From: UBA8389 sp942493385
GTDB lineage: Bacteria; Bacteroidota; Bacteroidia; Bacteroidales; UBA1402
Direction: 5' to 3'
DNA: 64,000 nt
Assembly (NCBI GenBank): GCA_942493385.1
Contig: OW818699.1
Location: 1,922,001 to 1,986,000 of the forward strand
The position numbers were made by a program, and so were the translations under genes. The notes beneath the pieces were generated by a model. The model searched no databases. It was not told the DNA's origin and saw only the letters and a list, made by a program, of their open reading frames with translations. Shown here one piece after another: positions 25,102 through 33,589 of the stretch. Within the stretch, counting starts at the first letter, position 1, and the number at the start of each line of letters is the position of its first letter.

Positions 25102-25468
25102 ACGGAAGGTCGTCCTTATCGTCTCCGCTCAGAAAATCGGGGGCAGGCATGCCGAACTCGCTTTTGGGGCCAGAAGGTGCGGCAGCAGCGGCAGTGGCGG
25201 CATCGCCCTTTTCTACTTTCCAAGCTTTGACATCGGTATAGTATTTTCCGTTGAACTCGCGGCTTTCCACATCGAAATGAACGGTGATGACTTCGCCTTC
25301 GGTGATGGCGTATTGATCCACTTTGTCGCCCCAAAGGTTGAAGCAGACTTGTTTGGGATATTGGTCACCGTATTCGATGACGTATTCCTGTTTCTTCCAG
25401 CTGTTGCCGGTTTTTCCTTGTCCGGTTTGAAGGGGTAGAATTTTGACGATTTTTCCTGAGATATCCAT
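25097..25468 (-). CDS. DUF3127 OB-fold-like protein with an SSB-type C-terminal tip
   Basis: 123 residues. Residues 1-95 are the DUF3127 domain: a five-strand, OB-fold-like pattern starting MDISGKIVKILP with KKQEYVIEY and VCFNLWGD. A low-complexity Ala/Pro linker follows and the protein ends GDDKDDLPF. That ending is the same DDLPF tip as the Ssb in this window, with extra upstream acids. The family is restricted to Bacteroidota as far as I know and is uncharacterised. It follows the glucosaminidase gene by 8 bases. A role in single-stranded DNA metabolism is inference. Confidence 0.8.
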   Translation of the reverse strand: MDISGKIVKILPLQTGQGKTGNSWKKQEYVIEYGDQYPKQVCFNLWGDKVDQYAITEGEVITVHFDVESREFNGKYYTDVKAWKVEKGDAATAAAAAPSGPKSEFGMPAPDFLSGDDKDDLPF

Positions 25469-25476
25469 TTTGTTGA

Positions 25477-26751
25477 TTATTTGATGGTTGGTTGAGTCGT
25501 TGAGGTGGAATCCGCTTTGTTGAAGGCGTCGTTCATGGCTCTCATAAACGTTGACAATTGTTCTGGATTGCGGAGTTTGATTTTGCTGCCAGGCTTGACG
25601 GGTTCTCCCAGCGTCATGTAGTTCATCTTGTAGAGGGCATCCAGCTTGAGCGCGTACTTTTGGGCGATATAGTGCATGCTTTCACCCGGTTTGGCGATGT
25701 GCAGCGGATATTCGCCTTCCCACCATGTGGTCTTGGTGTCCAGATAGACGGGCTCACCAGTTTGAAGCACATAATTGCGTGGGAATTCGTTGTTGGTACG
25801 GATGCGGGTGACACTTAGGCCGAATTCGTCGGCAATGCCTTCAAAGCTGTCGCCGAACTGTGCCTTGATGTAAGGTGTGGTGCCGACATACAAGATTTCG
25901 TGGCCGGAAAGCGGGTTGATGGTCTGGGCGGCAGGTTTTAATGGGAGCGCCTGATAGTCCTTCACATTTTCCAATGCTTTGTTGCTGAAAATGCTGTAGG
26001 TGCCGGCAATCGAGTCACGGACCTGTTTGCGGATGGATCTTGCAGCTTTTCGTACGGAGCGTAGTATGCTGTCGTTGGTGGCTTTAGTTGCTTTTTCAGC
26101 CGCGCGTGCTGCTTTTATGGAGTCTTTTCTAGAAAGATCTGCGGCCAGCTTATTGATTTTTATAGCATCTCTTAGAGCCAAGCGTTCAGCAGCCTTGGAT
26201 TGTTTGAGACTATCTGCATGCTCCACCTTTTCAAGCTTCCTGCCTTGCGTAAAATCGTTCAAACCATAGGTCTCGATGATGCGGATCAGTTTGTCGGCAT
26301 AGGTTGGATCGGTGGCGTAACCTGCATTTTTGAGTCCGTACGCCCAAGCTTTGTAATCGGTGACATCGATCTGAAACAAGGGAGCATAGCGCCTGCCTTT
26401 CACCAAAAATAGGGAATGGTCGTCGAAAGATTCCTCCACTTTGTCGTATTTTCGGAAGCAGGAATTGACGCCGTCGTCGAAATGAATGATGGTGTCGCCG
26501 GTCCAGTTGTTGTGGCATTTGATGCCGAAATGGTTGTTGGAGCGCTTGGCCATTTCGCTGTTGCCAGCACCCGATTCCAGGATGCCTTGGGCCAGGGTGA
26601 TGCTGGCTGGAACGCCGTGCAGCTTCTGCTGACGCGTCGCAATTACGTTGTATTTGGCGATGTACTCTTCGTATGGTTTCAGCCGATTTTGAGCCACAAT
26701 GGAAAATGCTAGCAGGCAAAGCAGAGGAATCAGCGGTTTACGAAGGTGCAT
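25477..26751 (-). CDS. Secreted N-acetylglucosaminidase with two LysM domains
   Basis: 424 residues, signal peptide 1-20. The GH73-type glucosaminidase domain covers about 25-165, with the catalytic Glu59 in QGILESGAGNS and the NNHFGIKC motif. A highly charged Lys/Arg/Ala/Asp helical linker runs from about 180 to 250. Two LysM repeats (about 290-340 and 350-395) bind peptidoglycan. It should cleave cell-wall glycan in the periplasm. It is divergent from the cytidine deaminase gene and co-directional with the DUF3127 gene. Confidence 0.87.
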   Translation of the reverse strand: MHLRKPLIPLLCLLAFSIVAQNRLKPYEEYIAKYNVIATRQQKLHGVPASITLAQGILESGAGNSEMAKRSNNHFGIKCHNNWTGDTIIHFDDGVNSCFRKYDKVEESFDDHSLFLVKGRRYAPLFQIDVTDYKAWAYGLKNAGYATDPTYADKLIRIIETYGLNDFTQGRKLEKVEHADSLKQSKAAERLALRDAIKINKLAADLSRKDSIKAARAAEKATKATNDSILRSVRKAARSIRKQVRDSIAGTYSIFSNKALENVKDYQALPLKPAAQTINPLSGHEILYVGTTPYIKAQFGDSFEGIADEFGLSVTRIRTNNEFPRNYVLQTGEPVYLDTKTTWWEGEYPLHIAKPGESMHYIAQKYALKLDALYKMNYMTLGEPVKPGSKIKLRNPEQLSTFMRAMNDAFNKADSTSTTQPTIK

Positions 26752-26764
26752 ACTATTTTTTTTT

Positions 26765-26772
26765 TACCTTTG
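26765..26772 (+). promoter_or_regulatory. -7 promoter element of the cytidine deaminase gene
   Basis: TACCTTTG, exact match, 17 bases before the ATG, so the leader would be very short. A poly-T tract precedes it. Confidence 0.55.
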
Positions 26773-26789
26773 CTTAAAATGCAAAGGCC

Positions 26790-27272
26790 ATGATGGAACG
26801 ACAAATTTGTGCAAAGATAGTATTTTGCACGTTGGAAGAATTACCGGAAATAGAAAAAATACTGATTGAACGGGCAAAATCTGCCAGTAAAAACGCTTAT
26901 GCGCCGTATTCCCATTTTCTAGTCGGAGCGGCTCTTTTATTGGAGAACGGTGAGATCATCACCGGCAACAATCAGGAAAACGCGGCTTATCCTTCCGGAC
27001 TTTGTGCCGAACGAACGGCAATGTTCTATGCCAATGCGAATTATCCAGACGTTGCTGTCACCACACTGGCTGTGGCTGCACAGAATGCCGGTGGGTTTTT
27101 GAAGGATCCCATCGCGCCTTGCGGTTCTTGCCGACAAGTTTTGCTTGAAACGGAACATCGGTATGGAAAGAAACTTCGGGTATTGCTGTATGGTGAGTCC
27201 GAAATCGCGATTATAGAAACTGTTAAAGACTTGTTGCCGCTCAGCTTCGGGGTGGAAGCGCTTAAGGCTTGA
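26790..27272 (+). CDS. cdd: Cytidine deaminase
   Basis: 160 residues, the size of the tetrameric class. It converts cytidine and deoxycytidine to uridine forms in pyrimidine salvage. The zinc site is visible as C72-A-E74 (LCAERTAMF) and P-C111-GS-C114. The N-terminal SASKNAYAPYSHFLVGAAL and NQENAAYPSG loops complete the fold. The last 11 bases overlap the end of the convergent menaquinone methyltransferase gene. Confidence 0.93.
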   Translation: MMERQICAKIVFCTLEELPEIEKILIERAKSASKNAYAPYSHFLVGAALLLENGEIITGNNQENAAYPSGLCAERTAMFYANANYPDVAVTTLAVAAQNAGGFLKDPIAPCGSCRQVLLETEHRYGKKLRVLLYGESEIAIIETVKDLLPLSFGVEALKA

Positions 27273-28002
27273 TGCCGGTATACATGGTGCACACCCCAAA
27301 GGTGAAGTGCTTGTATTCCGCTTTTACAAATCCCTGTTTTTTGATGATGTTAACCATTTCGCCGCTTTGCGGAACGACTTTGATGGAGGCGGGCAGGTAT
27401 TCATAAGCCATGTCGTCCCTTGAAAACAGCTTGCCGGCCAGCGGTAGCACCGTTACGGAGTAGAGATTGAAAAACTGCTTCATCGGGAATTTTTCCGGTC
27501 TGGAAAGCTCGATGATGACCATTTTACCACCCGGTTTCAATACTCGGAACATTTCTGAAATGCCTTTGCCGATGTCCTCAAAATTGCGGACACCGAAGGC
27601 TATGGTCACGGCATCGAAGGTGTTGTCCTTGAAAGTGAGGGCCGTACAATCCTGGTATTCGAAACGAAAATGCTCCGAAAGGCCGGCTTTTCGCACTTTC
27701 TCCTCGGCCACGCGCATCATGCCTTCGGAGAGGTCTGCACCGACGATGAGGTCAGGTTTCAGCCATTTCCAAGCCTCCAGGGCTAGATCACCAGTACCAG
27801 TGGCCATGTCAAGCAGGGTTTTAGGCGCATCCGCTTTGAGACTGAGAATGGCTTTCCGCCGCCAGCGTTTGTCTTGCTGGAAGGACATGAAATGGTTCAG
27901 AAAATCGTATTTGTCGGCAATGGTGTCGAACATGCTTTTCACTTGGTTGCGTTTGCGTTCGCCTTCGCCGTAGGGCAATATTTTTTCGGGAGTTTTTTCC
28001 AT
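27262..28002 (-). CDS. menG: Demethylmenaquinone methyltransferase
   Basis: 246 residues from ATG 28002, which directly follows the upstream stop (TGATCATG). It is a SAM-dependent C-methyltransferase of the UbiE/MenG family that makes menaquinone from demethylmenaquinone. Motifs: MFDTIADKYDFLNHFMS near the N-terminus, SAM-binding LLDMATGTGDLA near 63-74, and GGKMVIIELSRPE near 158-170. No ubiquinone genes are visible, so menaquinone is the expected product for this phylum (inference). It is coupled to the DUF819 gene. Confidence 0.9.
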   Translation of the reverse strand: MEKTPEKILPYGEGERKRNQVKSMFDTIADKYDFLNHFMSFQQDKRWRRKAILSLKADAPKTLLDMATGTGDLALEAWKWLKPDLIVGADLSEGMMRVAEEKVRKAGLSEHFRFEYQDCTALTFKDNTFDAVTIAFGVRNFEDIGKGISEMFRVLKPGGKMVIIELSRPEKFPMKQFFNLYSVTVLPLAGKLFSRDDMAYEYLPASIKVVPQSGEMVNIIKKQGFVKAEYKHFTFGVCTMYTGIKP

Positions 28003-28004
28003 GA

Positions 28005-29183
28005 TCAATTGGATGAAATGGTTTTGAGGATTTCTGCAACGCCTACACCGAGATACGTGCCGATGGCGTAACCGGCCAGACCAATGACAATGCCGCTGAT
28101 AAGCACTTTCTTGTTGTGCATGGCACCGGCTACCGGCGGAACAAAGGGTGGCGAATACAGCAAAGCGACGTGTGCCACGGTGAACAGGTCACCAGGTACT
28201 TTGAAAATCCGTGAAATCAGGAGGTGGAGCAGGGTTGCCACCACAATGACGAATAGAATGAAGCCTATGATGTTAAGGTTCACAAGACTGAGACTTTGCA
28301 GGTCGAACTGCGAGGCGATGACCATGCTGAACAGAACGATGAAGAACATGCCGAGTTCGAAGGTCTTTGGCAGTTCCCGAATGGGTTTGATAAAGGAGAA
28401 ACCGATGGACAAGGCGGTGATGGTGAAAATGATAACCAATTCGTTGAGTTTGCCGGTAAGTAGTAGAGCCAGACCGGCTCCGAGTACGACAAAACCCAAG
28501 GAAAGCAGAAATCCCAGCATCATTTTGCCGAAAATTCGAGGTTTCAGCATGCCTTTATAATCCTCAAAATTAAATTCTGCATCGACGGCTTCAACATCTT
28601 TGGTAATGGCAGCGTCGGAGAAGGGGAGGATCCAGCGAAAAAGACGAAAACCGCCACCGATGATGAAAAGCAGGAATACAAAAGAAAGCAACATCTCAAA
28701 CGTGCTGAACAGGGTGAAGATGGTGGGGTCGGTGTGCAGACTTTGACCGATGGCCGCAAAATTCATGGTGCCGCCAGTGAACATACCGATCATCATCCCG
28801 GCTGCTTTCCAAAGGTCTTTAATACCTTGATTGTCAAATAGTATGAAAGCTAAAACGACTGCTATGACCACCGCTACGACACCTCCCAGAAGTGCATTCA
28901 TGGTCTTTTTCAGTGATTTCTTCCAAAGGCTGAAGTCGGAGGAGAGCAGCATCAGGGGTATGGCGAGCGGGACGGCGATGTTCATGATCCAATCTTGCAT
29001 GGAGGCGATGGAGGCTTGGTCTTGCGGGCTAGTAGGGTACAGGTTTAGCATGGAAAGCAGGATGCCAATGCCGTACGCCATGAGTATGGTGCCCAATTTG
29101 CGCATTGGTTTGACGTAGTTGAACAGCAATAAGATAACGACTGGCCCGAACAAATAGACGATCGTGAGAAGTAGCAGCTTCAT
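28005..29183 (-). CDS. DUF819 family membrane protein
   Basis: 392 residues, about ten to twelve transmembrane segments. The order of the conserved pieces (VPLAIPLMLLSSDF near 90, MIGMFTGGTMNFAAIG near 150, and PPFVPPVAGAMHNKK near 350) matches DUF819/YjcL-type proteins, which resemble sodium-dependent carriers and have no agreed substrate. It is immediately upstream of menG on the same strand and divergent from a phosphodiesterase gene. Confidence 0.85.
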   Translation of the reverse strand: MKLLLLTIVYLFGPVVILLLFNYVKPMRKLGTILMAYGIGILLSMLNLYPTSPQDQASIASMQDWIMNIAVPLAIPLMLLSSDFSLWKKSLKKTMNALLGGVVAVVIAVVLAFILFDNQGIKDLWKAAGMMIGMFTGGTMNFAAIGQSLHTDPTIFTLFSTFEMLLSFVFLLFIIGGGFRLFRWILPFSDAAITKDVEAVDAEFNFEDYKGMLKPRIFGKMMLGFLLSLGFVVLGAGLALLLTGKLNELVIIFTITALSIGFSFIKPIRELPKTFELGMFFIVLFSMVIASQFDLQSLSLVNLNIIGFILFVIVVATLLHLLISRIFKVPGDLFTVAHVALLYSPPFVPPVAGAMHNKKVLISGIVIGLAGYAIGTYLGVGVAEILKTISSN

Positions 29184-29242
29184 GGTTGCATCTTTTTAGG
29201 GATTATTTCTGCAGGATGCAGGTTAATCCTGATAACTCTTTT

Positions 29243-29250
29243 TAAATTTG
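29243..29250 (+). promoter_or_regulatory. -7 promoter element of the phosphodiesterase gene
   Basis: TAAATTTG, exact match, 38 bases before the ATG at 29289. It overlaps the divergent promoter region of the DUF819 gene. Confidence 0.5.
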
Positions 29251-29264
29251 CCTCTTTATTTCAC

Positions 29265-29272
29265 CAAAGATA
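29265..29272 (-). promoter_or_regulatory. -7 promoter element of the DUF819-menG operon
   Basis: TATCTTTG on the minus strand, exact match, about 81 bases before the DUF819 start. The two divergent -7 elements are only 14 bases apart. Confidence 0.5.
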
Positions 29273-29288
29273 CAAAAAACAACCAAAG

Positions 29289-29783
29289 ATGAAAATCGGA
29301 TTGCTTTCGGATACGCACGCATACTGGGATGAGCGTTACCTCCTGCATTTTAAGGATTGTGACGAAATATGGCATGCGGGAGACATCGGCTCCATGCTGG
29401 TGGCCAATGAGCTTTCCAAGTTTAAACCGCTGCGGGCAGTTCACGGCAACATCGACGGGCATTTGGAACGTTTGATGTATCCGCGCTACTTGTTTTTTGA
29501 ATGTGAAGGACAGAAGGTCCTGTTGACCCATATCGGCGGTTATCCAGGTCATTATGCTTCGGAAATCCTTCGCGAGCTCAATGAATACAAACCGACCTTG
29601 TTCATCTGCGGGCATTCCCACATTGCCAAAGTCCTGTATGACAAGAAACGGGAATTGCTGCACATCAATCCCGGAGCTGCTGGGAATTCAGGCTTTCATG
29701 TGGTTCGAACACTGATTCGGTTTGAAATCAATGCAGGCCTGATTGAAAATCTGGAACTGATCGAACTTGCTCCGAGGGGGTGA
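29289..29783 (+). CDS. Metallophosphoesterase, YfcE/MJ0936 type
   Basis: 164 residues. The calcineurin-fold metal motifs are present: SDTHAYWDE at 7-15, a lone Asp/His in HAGDIGS, GNIDG near 57, and the C-terminal GHSHIAK near 112-118. Members hydrolyse phosphodiesters in vitro; the natural substrate is not settled. It is the first gene of the + strand run at 29.3-33.6 kb, 44 bases before the racemase-like gene. Confidence 0.87.
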   Translation: MKIGLLSDTHAYWDERYLLHFKDCDEIWHAGDIGSMLVANELSKFKPLRAVHGNIDGHLERLMYPRYLFFECEGQKVLLTHIGGYPGHYASEILRELNEYKPTLFICGHSHIAKVLYDKKRELLHINPGAAGNSGFHVVRTLIRFEINAGLIENLELIELAPRG

Positions 29784-29827
29784 TATTTTTTTGTAACTTG
29801 CGTTCGAAATCTTTAAATCGTACCACC

Positions 29828-30499
29828 ATGATCCGTATTGTTGCCGTGCATACTGCGATGGCGCTTGTTGAGCCGCTCAATCAACTTTTCAAGGAACATC
29901 TTCCTCAAGTCAAACTGAACCACATCGTGGATGACAGCCTCATTCAGGAGGTCATCGCCAACAATTCCGTCACGCCAGCCGTACGCCGACGCTTATTGGC
30001 CTATTACCAAACAGCCGCCGAATCTGGTGCTCAATTCATTTTCAATTGCTGCTCTTCCGTAGGCGATGTGGCCGAAATGGCCAGACTGATCGCACCCATT
30101 CCTGTGTTCCGCATTGATTATCCGATGGCGGTGCAGGCCGTGACCATGGCTAAGAAAATCGGTGTGATTGCCACATTACCGACCACGCTTGGTCCCACAA
30201 AACGCCTGCTCAATCGTTTGGCGGCAGAAGCCGGCAAAGAAATCGTGTTAGTGGACGGTTTGGCTGAAGGCGCCTTCCAAGCAGCACAGGCTGGTGATGC
30301 AGCCACCCATGACCGCCTCATATTGGAAGCTGCCGAACGTATTGCCAGTGGTGTTGATCTGATTGTGCTTGCCCAGGGTTCCATGGCCAGAATGGAGAAA
30401 TCCTTGAGGGAAATCACCCGCAAACCCGTATTATCCAGTCCCACAACCGGCGTTATAGGTCTGAAGGAATATTTGCTCGACAAAGGTTTGATTGAATGA
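29828..30499 (+). CDS. Asp/Glu racemase-family protein with one catalytic Cys site
   Basis: 223 residues from ATG 29828. The two-lobed Asp/Glu/hydantoin racemase fold is recognisable. The first active-site cysteine is present (FNCCSSVG, C74/C75), but at the place of the second cysteine the sequence is LAQGSMARM (182-190) with no Cys. True racemases need both cysteines, whereas relatives such as arylmalonate decarboxylase work with one. It is therefore more likely an isomerase or decarboxylase on a small acid than an amino-acid racemase (inference). Its stop overlaps the MFS start (ATGA). Confidence 0.75.
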   Translation: MIRIVAVHTAMALVEPLNQLFKEHLPQVKLNHIVDDSLIQEVIANNSVTPAVRRRLLAYYQTAAESGAQFIFNCCSSVGDVAEMARLIAPIPVFRIDYPMAVQAVTMAKKIGVIATLPTTLGPTKRLLNRLAAEAGKEIVLVDGLAEGAFQAAQAGDAATHDRLILEAAERIASGVDLIVLAQGSMARMEKSLREITRKPVLSSPTTGVIGLKEYLLDKGLIE

Positions 30500-31734
30500 A
30501 GAAACGCAACCTGGTTTTGCTGCTTTTGCTGCTGGTCGGTGTCATCACCTTTCTGGACCGGATCAACATCAGTGTGGCTGGTGCCTCCATCATGCAGGAC
30601 CTGGGTTTGTCCCGCAAACAATGGGGATGGGTGTTGAGTGCATTCATCCTTTCTTATGGACTGATGCAGGTGCCGCTCGGTGTGCTTGGTGACAAGAAAG
30701 GACATCGGAAGGTTTTGACTGCCATTGTGTTGTGGTGGTCCATGTTTACGGTATTCACCGGTTTTGCCAATGGTTTTGTCATGCTCATCGTCATTCGGTT
30801 CCTATTCGGCATCGGAGAAGCCGGTTCGTACCCCAGCATGACTGGCGTGATCGGTAAATGGTTTACCCGCTCTGAAACCGGTAAGGCGCAAGGGGCAATT
30901 TGGGCTGCCAGTCGCTTGGGCGGGGCATTGACGCCCTTTGTGGTCATTCCCATCATCGCCTTGTTGGGTTGGCGAATGGCTTTTTTAATTCTGGGTTTCA
31001 CTGGGTTGCTTTGGTCCATCGCCTGGTACTTTTTTTACCGGGATCAACCATCCAAAATAAAAGGAATCAAGGCTGCTGAACTTGATAAATTACCTGTTGC
31101 CACGCCCTTGGCTGAAAAGCTCGTGATTCCCTGGAAAATCATTCTATCCAGAAAGCAATTCTGGTTGCTGCTCGCCATGTATTTTTTCTATGCTTGGGGC
31201 AGCTGGTTCTTTTTTTCCTGGTTTCCCACCTTTATGGAACTGGGTCGCGGGTTTTCCAAAAGCCAGTTGACCTACGCTGTGGCGGTGCCGTTCTTGATGA
31301 GCATGATCGGAAACATTACCGGTGGTTTTTTGAGTGACAAGCTTTCCATCAAGTATGGTTTGAAAACGGGAAGACGGCTTTTAGGGGCGGGTGCATTAGC
31401 GGTTTCAGCCCTATTCATGTTTTTGGCTGGGTTTATACCCGGAAAATTGCAGGTGTTCGTCTTTCTTTCGCTCTGTTTTGGTGTCATCGACCTGATGCTG
31501 CCAAGCGCTTGGGCCATTTGCACAGATATCGGTCGTAAATTTGCAGGTGCGGTTTCTGGAGCTATGAATACGGCCGGCAACATCGGTGGATTCATCTGCG
31601 CCTCTGTCTTCGGATATGTGGTCGATGCCACTGGCAACTACAACGTTCCTTTGTACGTCATAGCCGCAATGCTGCTCATCAGCGCCTTTTTATTTCTCAA
31701 ACTCGATCCATCCAAACCTTTGGCTGAAGAATAA
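30496..31734 (+). CDS. MFS transporter, anion:cation symporter (acid-sugar) type
   Basis: 412 residues, twelve predicted helices. The N-terminal pattern (FLDRINISVAGASIMQDLGLS, then QVPLGVLGDKKGHRK) and the loop RFLFGIGEAGSYPSM match the ACS family that carries hexuronates, galactarate, phthalate and related organic anions with protons or sodium. It overlaps the racemase-like gene by 4 bases, so both probably act on one substrate. The DUF1537 kinase and BKACE genes lie just across the convergent junction. Confidence 0.88.
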   Translation: MKKRNLVLLLLLLVGVITFLDRINISVAGASIMQDLGLSRKQWGWVLSAFILSYGLMQVPLGVLGDKKGHRKVLTAIVLWWSMFTVFTGFANGFVMLIVIRFLFGIGEAGSYPSMTGVIGKWFTRSETGKAQGAIWAASRLGGALTPFVVIPIIALLGWRMAFLILGFTGLLWSIAWYFFYRDQPSKIKGIKAAELDKLPVATPLAEKLVIPWKIILSRKQFWLLLAMYFFYAWGSWFFFSWFPTFMELGRGFSKSQLTYAVAVPFLMSMIGNITGGFLSDKLSIKYGLKTGRRLLGAGALAVSALFMFLAGFIPGKLQVFVFLSLCFGVIDLMLPSAWAICTDIGRKFAGAVSGAMNTAGNIGGFICASVFGYVVDATGNYNVPLYVIAAMLLISAFLFLKLDPSKPLAEE

Positions 31735-31742
31735 CCCATCGT

Positions 31743-33587
31743 ATGAAGCGTTCAGTACAGTATTTTTTAAAGTATTACCTTTTTTGGTTCCTATATTTTT
31801 TGGGGTTCAAACTGATATTCCTTCTTTATAACTTTGAATGCACACAGACTCTGAGTTTGGGTGAATTGTTCGGTGCTATTTTGTGGGGATTCCGAATGGA
31901 TTTGTCCGCTGCCGGTTACCTGACAGCCCTTCCTGGTCTGTTAATGGCCGTTTCGCCGCTGTTTAAATTGGATCGAATCGAGAAACTGATTCGATACTAC
32001 ACCCTTTTCATCTTGCTTCCTGTCACCATGATGGGCATCCTCGATTTTGGAACATTCCCTTCTTGGGGTTGTCGTTTGAACGGCCAGATCATCCCGTATT
32101 TTGGCAATCCGGCAGAAATGTGGGCTTCTTTGAATCTGGTTCAGTATGGCATCGTCATTTTTGGTGAAATCGGCCTCGTATGGCTTAGTTTTTGGCTTTA
32201 CAAACGGTTTTTTCCCATTGTTGGAAGTAGGCGGAAACCGGAGCCGCTCCGAAAGATACCTGTACTTTTGCTGATGACAGCTGCCTTGTTGTTGCCAATT
32301 CGTGGCAGCTTGAATACCTCACCGCTCAATTTCAGCAGTGTGTGTTTCAGTCAAAAATTGTTTGCCAACCAGGCAGCCTACAACTTCTTCTGGTCGTTCA
32401 GCTATGCGTTGCTGAACAATACGACCAACACCATTCCGGTGCACTACATGGATTTGAAAACGGCGGAAAAGGAACTGCAAGGCATCGATGATTTAAGCCA
32501 ATATGTTGCTCCACAGTATATTAACAAAAAACAACCCGTCAATGTCATCTTGGTTATTTTGGAATCTTTTTCGAACAAGGTGATTGAGCCACTTGGTGGC
32601 TTAAAAGGCATCACACCTCGCATCAACGGGTTCTGCCGGGAAGGCATGCTGTTTTCTTCATTCTATTCCACCGGAATACGTTCGGACAAAGGGTTGTCCT
32701 CCCTGCTGGCTTCGTATCCGGCGGTGCTGAAATCGTCGTCGGTCTTGTTGTACCCGGACAAGATGAAACAGTTGGATCTGTTGCCAAGGTATTTTGCAGA
32801 TCGGGGCTATGAGATGTCCTTTTATTATGGAGGAGATCCCGATTTCTACAACATGAGAATGCTGATCATGCAGTCTGGAATCCAAAAATTGGTGAGCAGG
32901 GGGTCTTTTCCCATTGGGGTTTCCACGATGCAAAAATGGGGAGCTCCCGATTCGTACGTTTTCGACAGAGCTTTTAAAGATCTGGATAAGAAGGTAAAAC
33001 CTTATTTCAGCATTGTTTATACGTTGAGCAGTCACGAGCCATTTGATGTGCCGAATTACGTGAAGATTCAGGGAAGTGGAGGCCGGGAAAAGTACTTGAA
33101 TTCGGTTTCCTATACCGACCATTGCCTGGGAGCTTTTATCGACAAGCTAAAAAGCCGACCGAATTGGAAGAACACGCTGGTGATCATTACCGCTGACCAT
33201 ACTTCCAGAGAACCAGGCCCTACTACGGTGGAGGAACCGGCAACCTACCGAATTCCGATGCTTTGGATCGGTGGAGTGGTGGATTCAGCCAAGGTGGTGA
33301 ATAACATTTGCATGCAAACCGATTTGGCTCCAACGTTGATTCAGCAGTTGGGTTGGAAAATGAAACCGACGGTATTTGCCAAGAACATCTTCGGTTCCAG
33401 GCAGTATGCTTTTTATTACCGAGATGCGGGTTGGGGCTTTGTTTCACCGGAAATGGCGTGTTACAACGACTTGGAATTGGGAAAACAGACGTTTTTTTAC
33501 GGGGTGAATGCAGTGTCTAAAGATTCGTTGATGCGATTTGCCAAGGGTTTCACGCAGTATTTGCACGAGGATTTCCTGAAAAAATAA
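31743..33587 (+). CDS. LTA synthase-like membrane phosphotransferase (sulfatase fold)
   Basis: 614 residues. Five transmembrane helices lie within residues 1-190, then a periplasmic sulfatase-fold domain. Metal and catalytic residues: E274 in VILESFS, the nucleophile loop STGIRSDKG near 309-317, H431 in SSHEPF, and D485-H486 in ITADH. In Gram-positives such enzymes polymerise glycerol phosphate. In Bacteroidota they are thought to add phospho-alcohol groups to envelope glycans or lipids. It begins 8 bases after the MFS gene; a link to that pathway is not obvious. Confidence 0.85.
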   Translation: MKRSVQYFLKYYLFWFLYFLGFKLIFLLYNFECTQTLSLGELFGAILWGFRMDLSAAGYLTALPGLLMAVSPLFKLDRIEKLIRYYTLFILLPVTMMGILDFGTFPSWGCRLNGQIIPYFGNPAEMWASLNLVQYGIVIFGEIGLVWLSFWLYKRFFPIVGSRRKPEPLRKIPVLLLMTAALLLPIRGSLNTSPLNFSSVCFSQKLFANQAAYNFFWSFSYALLNNTTNTIPVHYMDLKTAEKELQGIDDLSQYVAPQYINKKQPVNVILVILESFSNKVIEPLGGLKGITPRINGFCREGMLFSSFYSTGIRSDKGLSSLLASYPAVLKSSSVLLYPDKMKQLDLLPRYFADRGYEMSFYYGGDPDFYNMRMLIMQSGIQKLVSRGSFPIGVSTMQKWGAPDSYVFDRAFKDLDKKVKPYFSIVYTLSSHEPFDVPNYVKIQGSGGREKYLNSVSYTDHCLGAFIDKLKSRPNWKNTLVIITADHTSREPGPTTVEEPATYRIPMLWIGGVVDSAKVVNNICMQTDLAPTLIQQLGWKMKPTVFAKNIFGSRQYAFYYRDAGWGFVSPEMACYNDLELGKQTFFYGVNAVSKDSLMRFAKGFTQYLHEDFLKK

Positions 33588-33589
33588 GT

